Part shown: positions 1 to 8,414 of the stretch, one piece after another
Layout of the letters: the number at the start of each line of letters is the position of its first letter
Numbering within the stretch: the stretch's first letter is position 1
From: Chitinophagaceae bacterium
GTDB lineage: Bacteria > Bacteroidota > Bacteroidia > Chitinophagales > Chitinophagaceae
Assembly: GCA_023957125.1 (NCBI GenBank)
Contig: JAMLHL010000002.1
Location: forward strand, 62,001-126,000
Direction: 5' to 3'
Length of the DNA: 64,000 nucleotides
Notes under the pieces: model-generated
The model's database searches: none
Told to the model about the DNA's origin: nothing
The model's input: only the letters and a program-made list of their open reading frames with translations
Program-made: the position numbers and the translations under genes

Positions 1-574
1 CCACCGTACCCGTAGAACCTGCAAGCCTGTTAAAGCAACTTCTTCCCACCGGGTTTTTGTCAAAAAGGATAGCGTAAATAGATCCGTTGGAGACAATTTT
101 ACCGGAACACATCCACACTAAAACCTGAAACCAAAACTTGAAACATTTGGAAAAGACGGCTTGTCTGTTTACCAAAATTTGGTAGCCTTGGAATCAAGAA
201 AACGGAATTGCCCAACACATCTGGTCGCACAGAATAATGGAACCATCATCATAAAAAACAATCGCACAGGTAGTTTATGTAAAAATGCGGGCCGACGGAA
301 GACGTTCTTCCACCTTTGGTTCTTTGTTCAACTATAGTTCCGGCATACGAAATACAATCAGCCTTAACTTAAAATTATGTGGTTCATCCTAAGAAAAATA
401 TTATACCCTTCTACTAACCCACTTTCTTCATGTTCAATTTTTTATTAATTTTATTGCCTGATCCGATTCACATTTTGTTTTACCTTAATCAGAAGCCTCA
501 TCTTATTACTTCCTTGTACCTTTTGAATTCCGGTTATAAGTAAATTATTTTATCACTCATATTTCAATTAAATC
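1..574. other. Left edge, no supported gene
   Basis: No gene is supported here. Two short frames touch the edge: a plus-strand frame with a stop codon at 75–77, and a minus-strand frame that could start at 112 and run off the window. Neither has recognisable content, so the edge may hold the end or start of a neighbour. Positions 117–144 carry the degenerate 'acctgaaac / acttgaaac' repeat type seen again near 40.3 and 46.4 kb. A loose promoter match (taccttttg, 517–525) lies before the gene at 575. Confidence 0.4.
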
Positions 575-1240
575 ATGAAAACAAATTACATTTTTATGGC
601 GTTGGGTGCTTTCGCCCTGGCAGCTTCGGGTTGTAACGGCTCACAGGAAAAGGAAGAAGATACTGTTGCTCAAACCGCTCCGGAAGAAGTGTATGAAGCC
701 CGGCTTCAATCACTGAATGCCGATATCACTAAAACGCAAACCACCGGTACGGCTCGTTTTATTATTTCCGGAGACACTTTAACTGCCGTTATCAACGTTC
801 AGAACGCACCCGCGGAGATGGAACACTGGCAACACTTTCACGGCTTTGTAAACGACAGCGTGGCCACCTGCGCCTCGGCTGAGCAGGATAAAAACGGAGA
901 TGGCATAGTGGATGTAACAGAAACGGAACCCGTATCCGGCACTACGATGGTCCCTTTCAACGCCCGGCCGGCAGACATGCAGTTGGGTAGCGATACCTAT
1001 CCCCGATCCGGTGCAGATGGTTCCTATCAGTATGAAGTGAAAGTGCCGCTGTCCCAACTGGAAGGCGCATTTGCCAAATCTTTCGGAGATTCGGCATTGC
1101 ATTTAGACCGGAGGGTATTGTATATTCATGGTGTGCCAACAGACACAAAATTACCGGCTTCCGTGGCTTCAGTAGGAGATATCCCTGCCCAGGTAACTTT
1201 ACCCATCGCCTGCGGAAAAATAGAAAAAGTAGCCAATTAG
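575..1240 (+). CDS. Putative lipoprotein, CHRD-like
   Basis: A predicted exported lipoprotein of 221 residues. The N-terminus is a lipoprotein signal with a lipobox-like AASGC, so Cys20 would be lipidated and the mature protein anchored in a membrane. The rest is acidic and soluble. The HWQHFHGF segment and the later HLDRRVLYIHG segment, separated by an acidic NGDGIVDVTETE stretch that looks like a calcium-binding loop, recall CHRD-type domains, but the match is by eye and weak. The ATG at 575 gives the only plausible signal peptide. The gene stands alone on the plus strand before an AT-rich accessory region on the other strand. Function unknown. Confidence 0.75.
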   Translation: MKTNYIFMALGAFALAASGCNGSQEKEEDTVAQTAPEEVYEARLQSLNADITKTQTTGTARFIISGDTLTAVINVQNAPAEMEHWQHFHGFVNDSVATCASAEQDKNGDGIVDVTETEPVSGTTMVPFNARPADMQLGSDTYPRSGADGSYQYEVKVPLSQLEGAFAKSFGDSALHLDRRVLYIHGVPTDTKLPASVASVGDIPAQVTLPIACGKIEKVAN

Positions 1241-1359
1241 GGTTTTACATACCTCTTGTGCGATAACTGCAAGGGCAAATCTCTGAACGTTGGTGTAACT
1301 AATGCCAGGCTATTTTTTGCCACCACATCGCCAAACCTTTTGTTGTGCGTTCGGCAAGG

Positions 1360-1668
1360 TTAGTAAGCGAATTTTCCACCTTTTAGTTCCACGTTAAAAT
1401 TCACTTTTGCGTCCAACGCTTTGAAAACTTTGAGTATGGTTGCAAACCTTGCATCAGTTGCACTATTTTCAATTTTTGAAATTTGAGCTTTTTTCACGCC
1501 CACTAATTCGCCCAGTTGTTCTTGTGTCAAATTTCTTTCAAGGCGAACTTGTTTTATAGTTTGTCCAAGTAAGTCAAGTCGTAATTCGTTCTCAAATTCG
1601 TTACGTTTTTGAGTTCCTTTTTTACCAATGTATTTGTCGGTCAGTTCGTCTAAACTATATGTTTTCAT
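1360..1668 (-). CDS. Orphan XRE-type antitoxin
   Basis: A 102-residue protein with a helix-turn-helix of the XRE/Cro type (LTQEQLGELVGVKKAQISKIE), the usual DNA-binding antitoxin of HigBA-like modules. I place the start at the ATG at 1668 (MKTYSLDEL), because alignment with the paralogue at 1943–2275 begins there. The open frame extends upstream to 1773 but that part has no counterpart in the paralogue. No toxin gene is next to it: the upstream 1669–1942 stretch holds only a nested palindrome. It is therefore a solitary antitoxin or regulator, possibly a partner lost its toxin or an anti-addiction copy of the downstream pair. Low-GC composition matches the neighbouring accessory genes. Confidence 0.75.
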   Translation of the reverse strand: MKTYSLDELTDKYIGKKGTQKRNEFENELRLDLLGQTIKQVRLERNLTQEQLGELVGVKKAQISKIENSATDARFATILKVFKALDAKVNFNVELKGGKFAY

Positions 1669-1809
1669 AAACAATAAATTTCCGCTTTCGTCTACAAAAT
1701 TTCGGACAAGCAATTTTCCGTCTTTTGATTTCCCAACTCTAATTCTGTCAATAGAACAAGAACTGTAAATCAAAGGGAATAAAAAATTGCCATTTTGAAA
1801 AATAGGTTT

Positions 1810-1920
1810 ACAAATTGGCGATGGAGCCGATTTTTAGCAAAACGTTGAATAGTATTACTATGGTTCAACCTTTCACAAAAGCCCAATAGAAATACCTCAC
1901 CGGCTCTATTGCCAATTTGT
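1810..1920. repeat. Nested inverted repeat between antitoxin genes
   Basis: Outer arms of 20 nt at 1810–1829 and 1901–1920 are inverted copies with two mismatches. Inside, GTTGAA (1844–1849) pairs with TTCAAC (1864–1869), and TAGTA (1850–1854) with TACTA (1856–1860). The 111-bp element lies exactly between two antitoxin genes. Its size and nested fold resemble integron attC sites, but the attC consensus ends are absent, so this is a structural description only. Confidence 0.6.
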
Positions 1921-1942
1921 TTGTTGGCAGAAGTAGCTCTCA

Positions 1943-2275
1943 TCAAGCGATTTGTATTTTGTTGTTCATTAGTTCTACATTGAAATTTACTTTTGCTTTT
2001 AATGCTCCAAAAACTTTCAATATAGTTTCCATTGTTACATTAGTCGTGTTGTTTTCAAGTTTTGAAATCTGTGCACGTTGCACTCCAACCAACTTTCCAA
2101 GTTCTTCTTGTGTTAAATTTCGCTCAAGTCTGACTTTTCTTATCATTTCTCCCAATACTTCTAATTGAAGTTCTTGTTCGTATTGAGTTCTCTTTTCAGT
2201 CCCAATCTCACCAATAAATTCGTCTTTTATTTGGTCGAAACTAAACATTTTTAATTCTTTATTTTTTGTTGCCAT
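1943..2275 (-). CDS. HigA-type antitoxin (XRE family)
   Basis: The antitoxin of a type II toxin-antitoxin pair, 110 residues from the ATG at 2275 (MATKNKELK). An alternative start at 2299 would add eight residues. The central helix-turn-helix (LTQEELGKLVGVQRAQISKLE) should bind the module promoter and, through the rest of the protein, neutralise the toxin. The start codon lies inside the toxin gene (17-bp overlap), with the toxin first, the order typical of higBA. About 60 percent of residues match the orphan antitoxin at 1360–1668 from MK(T/M)(Y/F)S onward, so the two are recent paralogues. Confidence 0.85.
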   Translation of the reverse strand: MATKNKELKMFSFDQIKDEFIGEIGTEKRTQYEQELQLEVLGEMIRKVRLERNLTQEELGKLVGVQRAQISKLENNTTNVTMETILKVFGALKAKVNFNVELMNNKIQIA

Positions 2276-2618
2276 TTTTTCTGATATTTTTAAGTTCAAA
2301 ATATTTCAATCTGATTTGTTCTGCTTTCTCAATTTCTTTTTCAGGTGTTTTCCCTGTTTTCTTTACAATTCCGTGAGTTGCTAAGACCAAAGTTTGTTGT
2401 TTATCTTCTTTGTCCCAAAAAGAAAATATTCTGAAATGCGTTTTGTTGAATAATGTCCTAAACTCCCAAATTTCCCCCTTCAATTTCTTAAATAACTCAT
2501 TATCATTTTTGACCTTTGCCTTGTCAATATTGAAGATAATTTTGTCTCGACTTTTTTCGTCCAATTGTAATAAAAACTCCCTTGCTTCAGTCAAAAAAAT
2601 CACTTCAAATTTATTCAT
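2259..2618 (-). CDS. RelE/HigB-type toxin (Gp49-like)
   Basis: A basic 119-residue protein of the RelE/ParE superfamily, HigB/Gp49-like branch. These toxins usually cut mRNA on the ribosome. Family features that can be seen are the N-terminal EVIFLTEAREFL strand–helix, KLKGEIWEFRTLFNKTHFRIFSFWD with its strand-forming basic core, and the tail LVLATHGIVKKTGKTPEKEIEKAEQI that is characteristic of the Gp49-like group. Length is normal. It is the first gene of the pair and overlaps the antitoxin gene. A TATCTTTG promoter box lies 23 bases upstream of its start codon. Confidence 0.88.
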   Translation of the reverse strand: MNKFEVIFLTEAREFLLQLDEKSRDKIIFNIDKAKVKNDNELFKKLKGEIWEFRTLFNKTHFRIFSFWDKEDKQQTLVLATHGIVKKTGKTPEKEIEKAEQIRLKYFELKNIRKNGNKK

Positions 2619-2640
2619 TTAACTCTTAGTTGTTTCCATA

Positions 2641-2648
2641 CAAAGATA
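2641..2648 (-). promoter_or_regulatory. -7 box of the higBA-type operon
   Basis: Read on the minus strand these bases are TATCTTTG, an exact match to the Bacteroidota TAnnTTTG box. The toxin start codon is at 2618, so the expected transcript has a leader of roughly 15–20 nt. An AT-rich T-tract lies in the -33 area. The box sits where the antitoxin would be expected to bind, though no clear palindrome could be assigned. Confidence 0.65.
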
Positions 2649-2717
2649 CAAGATGATTTCGAAAAAAAATAATTCGAGAAATTTTATTTAGGAGACGAGT
2701 TTAGTTGCTATTTCTGC

Positions 2718-2843
2718 TAACGGTTTCGGGCTTGGCGCAGTGGCGGTTTAGAAGCACTTACCTGTCCCCAAGCACTATAGTTTATTAGATGCACAAATGT
2801 TGAATTTACCACGTCACCCGCCATTGCCGCCAAACCCGTGTTA
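2718..2843. repeat. 126-bp attC-like inverted repeat
   Basis: The arms 2718–2746 (beginning TAACGG) and 2818–2843 (ending GTGTTA) are inverted copies. Read in the same direction they share TAAC, CGGG, TTGGCG and TGGCGG in order. About 70 nt lie between them. The element has AAC…GTT ends and the size of an integron attC site, but the ends do not fit the RYYYAAC/GTTRRRY consensus and no integrase is present. A half-site with the same core (ggtttggcgatgtggtgg on the minus strand) lies at about 1319–1337. An open minus-strand frame crossing 2717–3079 is a by-product of this repeat. Confidence 0.55.
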
Positions 2844-2941
2844 CAGGCTGGCGTTCTTGTCGTCCGTGTCTTGTAATCCTTGTCCTTATTGAGTTTTGCA
2901 ACCAACTGTCCGAATGTTGTTGTGTCGGTTTGTGAGTTGGC

Positions 2942-2986
2942 GTTTTTAAAATTTTTAGAAGGGAAGGGAATTTTTAATTTTTTCTT
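2942..2986 (-). repeat. Left AT-rich inverted arm of the defence island
   Basis: Read on the minus strand this is AAGAAAAAATTAAAAAT, then 13 nt, then AAAAATTTTAAAAAC. The same 17-nt and 15-nt blocks, with a different 10-nt spacer, occur on the plus strand at 11752–11793. The two copies are therefore inverted relative to each other and lie outside the five-gene defence operon. Confidence 0.65.
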
Positions 2987-2997
2987 TTCAGCGTGGG

Positions 2998-3066
2998 ACA
3001 GGCATACTCTTTGGCAAGCTTTGGCTTGTGTGTCGGCTTGCGGGGCTTGCCAATGTGTATGACTGT
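2998..3066. repeat. Left conserved hairpin (loop GGCTTGTGTGTCGG)
   Basis: Bases 3003–3019 and 3045–3061 form a 17-bp stem with two T·T mismatches, extended outward by ACAG/CTGT (2998–3001 with 3063–3066). The 25-nt loop contains GGCTTGTGTGTCGG. The hairpin begins 14 bp after the HerA stop codon. It is not followed by a T-run, so it does not look like a terminator. The right-hand element at 11676–11740 has the same fold with different stem sequence. Confidence 0.7.
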
Positions 3067-3080
3067 GAAGGGTCGGCATT

Positions 3081-5183
3081 TTATTCTTCTTCTTTTGGTT
3101 CTTCTTCTTTATTTAAACTTTGCCAATCGTCAGAAAGGTCTTTCCAATTTACTTCTCGTTCTGATGCTCTTGTCCAAACATCCCAGAAGTCTGGGTCGTC
3201 AGATTTAGGTCTGTGTTCGGGCTTGAGTTCGTTCATCTCAACAAGTATCGGAAGTGGTGATGCCCAACCTAATAAAATCGCTTTTCTTGTCGGAAGAATT
3301 GGAAGTTCCTGTAAAAGACCGCCAATGTTGTCAGGAACAAGACGTCTTACTAATTCTTGGTCACGGTCGTTTACAATTCTATGAAGTAAAAAAGTGTTGC
3401 ATTGAGAAAGAACTGTCGGAGAAAGTTCTGATGGTCTTTGTGAGGATAATGTCAGACTTAATCCAAATTTTCGACCTTCTCTTGCAATTTTTTCAAATGA
3501 TTCCGTGCAAAGTTGGGAAGCAGAAATTTCCTCAGAACTTTCATTATATCGCTTTATGAAGTTGTGTGCTTCTTCCATAACAATAACTGTTGGCAATAAT
3601 TGGTTATGCGTTCTTCTGTATCGTTGAAGTGATTCAAAGACTACTCTTGAAATAACTGAAACCAAAAGATGTGTAATATCTGAGGGAACAAGAGACAGGT
3701 CAATTATAGAAATACCATTAATTGTTTTATCAAGCCAATTCTCTAATGATACTTCCTTATCGTCAGCAATAATTTTGTTCATTCTTGTATCTGACAGCAT
3801 TGACCTCATACGCATTATAAGGAAGTCAACAAATTGAATTACACCAGCCTCTTGTGAAAGTCTTTCAACGTGGTCAGGTATTGCTGTTACTTCAAATGGT
3901 ATTGGAGTGTCTTCATTTGGACCTATTGAAATTTTAAGTCCTCCGAAATTGTCGAGTAGATTTTGGATAGCTGCTAAAGAAATTTCGACATCCTCTCTCG
4001 AAAAGGAAACATAGTATTCGACTAATTCCTGTCCCTTTTGAAATGACTTATACTTTGAAGCAGCAATTCCAGAAATTTCATCCGCAAGGTCAATAAACTT
4101 AGGTTTCAATTCCCCATCCTCACAATTACTCTCAAATAATTTTGCATCAGAAACTATGCTCAAAAGCTTATTACCAAAAGCAGTAGCACTATCTTTATAA
4201 TTTGAACTTGTTGACAAATCAACTCTTAAAGAGGCATAGCAACTTGAAAAATGACTTCTTGCTCTTGTTTGAAAATCCGAAATTCCATCTGTTTCACCAG
4301 AACGTAATTCTCTTAATGCTCGTCTTAATATTGGTCTTTGTGTTCTTCCGCTTGCATTGGAAAATGAACTCCATTCATAGCTATTCCACAACCAAGCAGG
4401 AACTTTCAGTTCTTTGAAAGTTGCCTTTTCCGCTTCTGTTAATTCAACCTTGAATTTTTTAATATCGGAGTTCAGGTCATCAAAGGCATTTGTATATTCT
4501 CCATTCGGGTCAAGAATGATAAAACGATTATTTAACTTTTGCCCTTCAGGTAAGCTTTTAGAAGCCTCCTCAAGCGACCATCTTATTACACCTGCTACGC
4601 TGCAAGATTTTCCACTTCCAGTATTTCCAAGTATTGCAACGTGTCTGCCAAAAAGTTTATCAGGATTTATTTTTACTTCTGCATTTCCTGCAATGGGGGC
4701 AATGCCTATTTTTACGACTGAATTTTTCTCCTTGTTTTCAACTATTGATTTTAATTGAATGTCAGTTGGAAGTATAACAGTATCCCCGATTGAAGGGAAA
4801 CTGTAAACGCCTCTTTCTAACTTGTAAGTTTTATCTTCAATTTTACCTTCCTGCTTTAATGTTCCCATTGGTGTTATTGACATCTTCCGCAATGGGAAAG
4901 GCAAATCAATTAAATCAAAATCTTTGTAACCCTTTCGTTTGGGATATTGGCTGTGTTCAACTCCAATCCAACTGATTAAACCAACTAATGCACCAACTTC
5001 ATTAGGAATTAATACAAATCCGTTAATTCTCGGAAAAAGGGAAGGAGTGCCTGTATTCAATGCGGTGTTTTGTGGTGCTGATGTATCAAGCATCACTTTT
5101 ATTTCATTCGGTGAAACATAATCAACCGTTCCGATTGTCAGATTTCTTAAATGGTCGTAATCGTATTGGTTAATGTTGCTCAT
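3081..5183 (-). CDS. HerA-like ATPase of a SIR2–HerA defence pair
   Basis: A hexameric DNA-translocase type ATPase of the HerA/DUF87 family, 700 residues. A beta-rich HAS-barrel-like region occupies about residues 10–140. Walker A is GNTGSGKS at 186–193, followed by the HerA-typical LDPNGEY, and Walker B is VIVMEEAH near residue 555. SSQRPSEL lies further on, the sensor region of the family. In known anti-phage systems HerA forms a complex with the SIR2 NADase and triggers it on infection. Its ATG overlaps the stop of the SIR2 gene by 4 bp (ATGA), so the two are translationally coupled. It is the last gene of the five-gene operon. The acidic EEEPKEEE tail is a normal end, not a truncation. 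Confidence 0.92.
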   Translation of the reverse strand: MSNINQYDYDHLRNLTIGTVDYVSPNEIKVMLDTSAPQNTALNTGTPSLFPRINGFVLIPNEVGALVGLISWIGVEHSQYPKRKGYKDFDLIDLPFPLRKMSITPMGTLKQEGKIEDKTYKLERGVYSFPSIGDTVILPTDIQLKSIVENKEKNSVVKIGIAPIAGNAEVKINPDKLFGRHVAILGNTGSGKSCSVAGVIRWSLEEASKSLPEGQKLNNRFIILDPNGEYTNAFDDLNSDIKKFKVELTEAEKATFKELKVPAWLWNSYEWSSFSNASGRTQRPILRRALRELRSGETDGISDFQTRARSHFSSCYASLRVDLSTSSNYKDSATAFGNKLLSIVSDAKLFESNCEDGELKPKFIDLADEISGIAASKYKSFQKGQELVEYYVSFSREDVEISLAAIQNLLDNFGGLKISIGPNEDTPIPFEVTAIPDHVERLSQEAGVIQFVDFLIMRMRSMLSDTRMNKIIADDKEVSLENWLDKTINGISIIDLSLVPSDITHLLVSVISRVVFESLQRYRRTHNQLLPTVIVMEEAHNFIKRYNESSEEISASQLCTESFEKIAREGRKFGLSLTLSSQRPSELSPTVLSQCNTFLLHRIVNDRDQELVRRLVPDNIGGLLQELPILPTRKAILLGWASPLPILVEMNELKPEHRPKSDDPDFWDVWTRASEREVNWKDLSDDWQSLNKEEEPKEEE

Positions 5184-6517
5184 TCCTCACCTTTATTATC
5201 GTTTACTGAATTATCTTCACCCTTATTTCGGTCACCTCTATTGTCTTTCAGTTTTTGCATTTTAACTGTCAATCGGTCAATTGCAGATTTCGGCAAATAA
5301 AATTCAACAAGGTTTTTAAGGTCTGCGAAATGTTCGCCTATTAGTAAAGTGCATTGTGCCGAATTTTTGTCTTCTAAAAATTTTACTATTCGTTCTCTCG
5401 ATGAACCAAAATTTACAGGGTCTCCTTCATTTGCGTAATTCCTATCCCAAGCTATCACAACCAAATGAGTAGATGGAATTGTAAGCATATCTTCAATCAC
5501 TCTGTTAATATGACTGTCGCCAAACCCATATCCGTAAGTAATGATTACCGAATTTGGTTGACAAATTGCGGACGAAAAATCACGGAATAATTCAGCATAC
5601 GGATAAAATGCAGTTTCAATATCTTTTGATGAATTGGGGTAAATTACAACTTGTTCAGTAACATTTGAAGGTATTTCAGGATGAGTATCTGTTGCACCAA
5701 AAGGTAAAAGCGACCTGATGATTTTATCTCCTGTGAATTTCCAATCAATAGAACCGTGCAATTTTGTAATTCTGGCAACACCTTCAACATATCGGGGTTC
5801 CCCTCTGATACCTGGCGGATTGTAATGATAATCTAATTCAAGTCGTGTATTTCGGAATATCGGTTGTATTTTCCCTTTAAATCTGTCCAATAATAATACC
5901 CCTGTTTCATCACAAGCCAATTCAATAAACCTGTCATAATTTGTTGTGAATAAATTAAGTCGTTCTCTTGATGCAGCTCTGCTTGTAAAGCTTAGAATAA
6001 AACTTTTCAGCAGGTTGAAAGCAAGAATTCCTTTTTCATCATCTGTTTTCAGTTTGCTAATAAAATCTCGTTCTGTTTTCAGAATTAATTTTATGAAAGC
6101 AAGTAACTTGGTATTTAGTTCTGTTTCTAAATCGGTGTGTCGCCCATCATCAAGAATTTTTAAGCCATTAATTAGTTCCAACGCAATACGAATATCATCT
6201 TCGATATTCGCTTCGCCACGATTCATCTTTTGGGCTGTTTCATCAGCTTTCGCCTTAATCTTGGCACTAAGTCCGTTTTCAAGTGCAAGCCTTGACATTT
6301 CTTGTGGTATTACACCTGCGGTAAAAGAAACTGCACTTGTTAAACCTGTTCCAATGAGTAATGATAGATGTTCACTTTGAAAGATGGCAGAAAGCCAAGG
6401 TTCGACCTCTTTTTTCAATTCTTCCGCATTGATTTCTCCAATATCAGAAGTGCAAACAAGTTTGGTGTTTGTTTTCAGTATGTGCTTTTCATTCCAATCT
6501 ATGCCGAAAAATTCCAT
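5180..6517 (-). CDS. SIR2-like NADase effector
   Basis: A 445-residue SIR2-like protein, the probable toxic effector. Visible family motifs are GTGLTSA (56–62), TTNYD (191–195), the catalytic-site LHGSID with His254, and GYGFGDSHIN (329–338). Related SIR2 proteins paired with HerA deplete NAD+ and so stop phage growth; that activity here is inferred. The last 40 residues are highly charged (DNRGDRNKGEDNS…), perhaps a flexible tail. It starts 22 bp after the Mod stop codon and overlaps HerA by 4 bp, so it belongs to the same transcription unit as the type III R-M genes. An alternative is a simple SIR2 regulator, but the neighbour argues for defence. Confidence 0.9.
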   Translation of the reverse strand: MEFFGIDWNEKHILKTNTKLVCTSDIGEINAEELKKEVEPWLSAIFQSEHLSLLIGTGLTSAVSFTAGVIPQEMSRLALENGLSAKIKAKADETAQKMNRGEANIEDDIRIALELINGLKILDDGRHTDLETELNTKLLAFIKLILKTERDFISKLKTDDEKGILAFNLLKSFILSFTSRAASRERLNLFTTNYDRFIELACDETGVLLLDRFKGKIQPIFRNTRLELDYHYNPPGIRGEPRYVEGVARITKLHGSIDWKFTGDKIIRSLLPFGATDTHPEIPSNVTEQVVIYPNSSKDIETAFYPYAELFRDFSSAICQPNSVIITYGYGFGDSHINRVIEDMLTIPSTHLVVIAWDRNYANEGDPVNFGSSRERIVKFLEDKNSAQCTLLIGEHFADLKNLVEFYLPKSAIDRLTVKMQKLKDNRGDRNKGEDNSVNDNKGEE

Positions 6518-6539
6518 ATCTCTTTAAATTACTTTTTGG

Positions 6540-8411
6540 TTACTCAATTTCCTTTATCGTTTCATCACCACTGATATTCCTGATTTTTATTCTTTTGGGT
6601 TTTTTATCGCTTGCAATTTTTCCGTCCCAAAATTCTTTTGTTTTGGTTCCGTCCTTAATCACAAAACCAAGTTTATCAATCTTGATTTCTGTGCTGCTTT
6701 GCCATTGACCTTCTGAATTTTCACAATCCAATGAAATAAGTTCAATCAGTTCCAAACCTTCTTCGCTGATGCTGATAGGTTCAAACTTTTTGCCTTTGGT
6801 TAAGGATTGCAGGTTGCCTTTTTGGTTGAACTCATTGATTTTTTGAATAAGTCGGTCGCTAATGAATTTGGTAATTTCGGTTTCGTAGCCCTCTTTGGTT
6901 TTTGTGGTATTAAAATCTACAATATCCTCAATCACAATTTCGTGAAGCAGGTTTTTCAGGTCTTTGAGTTCTACTTCAATTTCGGTGGCGTTGTTTTCTT
7001 TGATGAATTTTTCTACTGCCTTTTGGTCGTCAATGTCAATGTAATAAACAATTACTTTTTTGGCGTTGACTTCCAAATTTTGTAATTCCTGATTGATAAT
7101 GGTGTTAATGGTCGGAATGTCTAAAACTTTTTCCTGTGTATTGAGCAGGTTAGGCACATATACTGGGACTGTTCCCAACTTTGCTTCTGTCATAGCTCCA
7201 AACCAAAAATTACCGATGCCTGAAACATTCCTTTGCAAACCGGGAATTATGGTTGCCAACTTGTCCATAGTTTGTTGTGGATTACGGAATAAACTAACTC
7301 CGTCTTTGATTTCCATTATTTGAAAATCGGCTTTCGCCTCTATTAACCTGTCTCTTACCGTTTGTATGCTGTTAATTCCAACATCTACGTGAATAAATTT
7401 CCGCCCTAAATCATTTGCAACTTTTGATGTAACACCACTACCACCAAAGAAATCGGCAATTACCATTTCTTTCTCGCTACTTGCGTTAATAATTCTTTGT
7501 AGTAGAGCTTCTGGTTTTTGAGTTGCATAATCTTGTCGCTCATTGGCAACTGGATTTACTGGCGGAATGTCTGTCCAAAAGGATTCAATAATATCGCCTT
7601 CAGATTCGTCTAAATATATTATTCTCGACCCACCACCAGTTGGGTTCACATCATCACGATATTTTCGACCATTTTCGTCCGTTTTAAACCGCTCCTTATA
7701 TTCTTCACTATGAGGCCGCACTTGTAGATTCCAAACATAATCATCATCATTTTTGACATAGTAAAAAATATCATCGTGCTTTTGTGGAAATTTTTTTGTT
7801 GTTTTTCTTTTGAATCCAAAGTAGCACCAAACTATATTATTCTTGAAGTTGCTTTCACCGAATACTTCATCTAATAAAATCTTGACATAGTGCCCAATTT
7901 TTCCATCCAAATGAACATAGATACTTCCGGTATCACTCATAATTGACTTAATCGCCATTAAGTTCTCATACATCCAATTCAGGTAATCTTCTTTCTGCCA
8001 TATATCGCCATACATTTTTTCCTCAAATGCCTTGAGTTCTTCAATATCCATTTGTTGTTCTGCTGCTGCAACTTTTTCAGCCAATTTTGGATTTCTTCTT
8101 AAATGCACCTTTTTTGCATAATCTGCACCGCTGGCAAATGGTGGGTCAATGTAAACCAAGTCCACTTTTATGCCTTGCTCTTTCAAGTAGGCACAAGCCG
8201 AAATACACTCTCCACGAATTACGAAATTTTCAGAAGGCTTGCCTACCGTTTCAATGGGTTCAACTTCATAGTAAGGCATACCTCTTTTAATGCGGTCATA
8301 CACTTTATCATTTTCACGGTATCGCAATACACGTTGTGTTCGGGTGATGTTGTCCAAAATGGCTTGTCCTTCAACCGTGTTTGGATAATATGGAATGTAT
8401 TTTACTGGCAT
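6540..8411 (-). CDS. Type III DNA methyltransferase (Mod)
   Basis: The modification and target-recognition subunit of a type III restriction-modification system, 623 residues, transferring a methyl group to adenine. Motif IV is DPPF (89–92) rather than the common DPPY, TQKPEALLQRII (297–308) precedes the cofactor motif, and motif I is FFGGSG (321–326). That motif IV-before-I order marks a beta-class enzyme. The region between, about 180–300, should hold target recognition. The C-terminal 250 residues probably contact Res. The ATG at 8411 lies 3 bp after the Res stop codon. Gene order is Res then Mod, the reverse of the classical mod-res order. Confidence 0.9.
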   Translation of the reverse strand: MPVKYIPYYPNTVEGQAILDNITRTQRVLRYRENDKVYDRIKRGMPYYEVEPIETVGKPSENFVIRGECISACAYLKEQGIKVDLVYIDPPFASGADYAKKVHLRRNPKLAEKVAAAEQQMDIEELKAFEEKMYGDIWQKEDYLNWMYENLMAIKSIMSDTGSIYVHLDGKIGHYVKILLDEVFGESNFKNNIVWCYFGFKRKTTKKFPQKHDDIFYYVKNDDDYVWNLQVRPHSEEYKERFKTDENGRKYRDDVNPTGGGSRIIYLDESEGDIIESFWTDIPPVNPVANERQDYATQKPEALLQRIINASSEKEMVIADFFGGSGVTSKVANDLGRKFIHVDVGINSIQTVRDRLIEAKADFQIMEIKDGVSLFRNPQQTMDKLATIIPGLQRNVSGIGNFWFGAMTEAKLGTVPVYVPNLLNTQEKVLDIPTINTIINQELQNLEVNAKKVIVYYIDIDDQKAVEKFIKENNATEIEVELKDLKNLLHEIVIEDIVDFNTTKTKEGYETEITKFISDRLIQKINEFNQKGNLQSLTKGKKFEPISISEEGLELIELISLDCENSEGQWQSSTEIKIDKLGFVIKDGTKTKEFWDGKIASDKKPKRIKIRNISGDETIKEIE

Positions 8412-8414
8412 ATC

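Noticed and set aside
2717..3079. 120-codon minus-strand open frame
   Set aside because: It runs through the attC-like repeat, the AT-rich arm and the hairpin loop, so its sequence is explained by those elements; the His/Gln/Ala-rich start is the translated hairpin.
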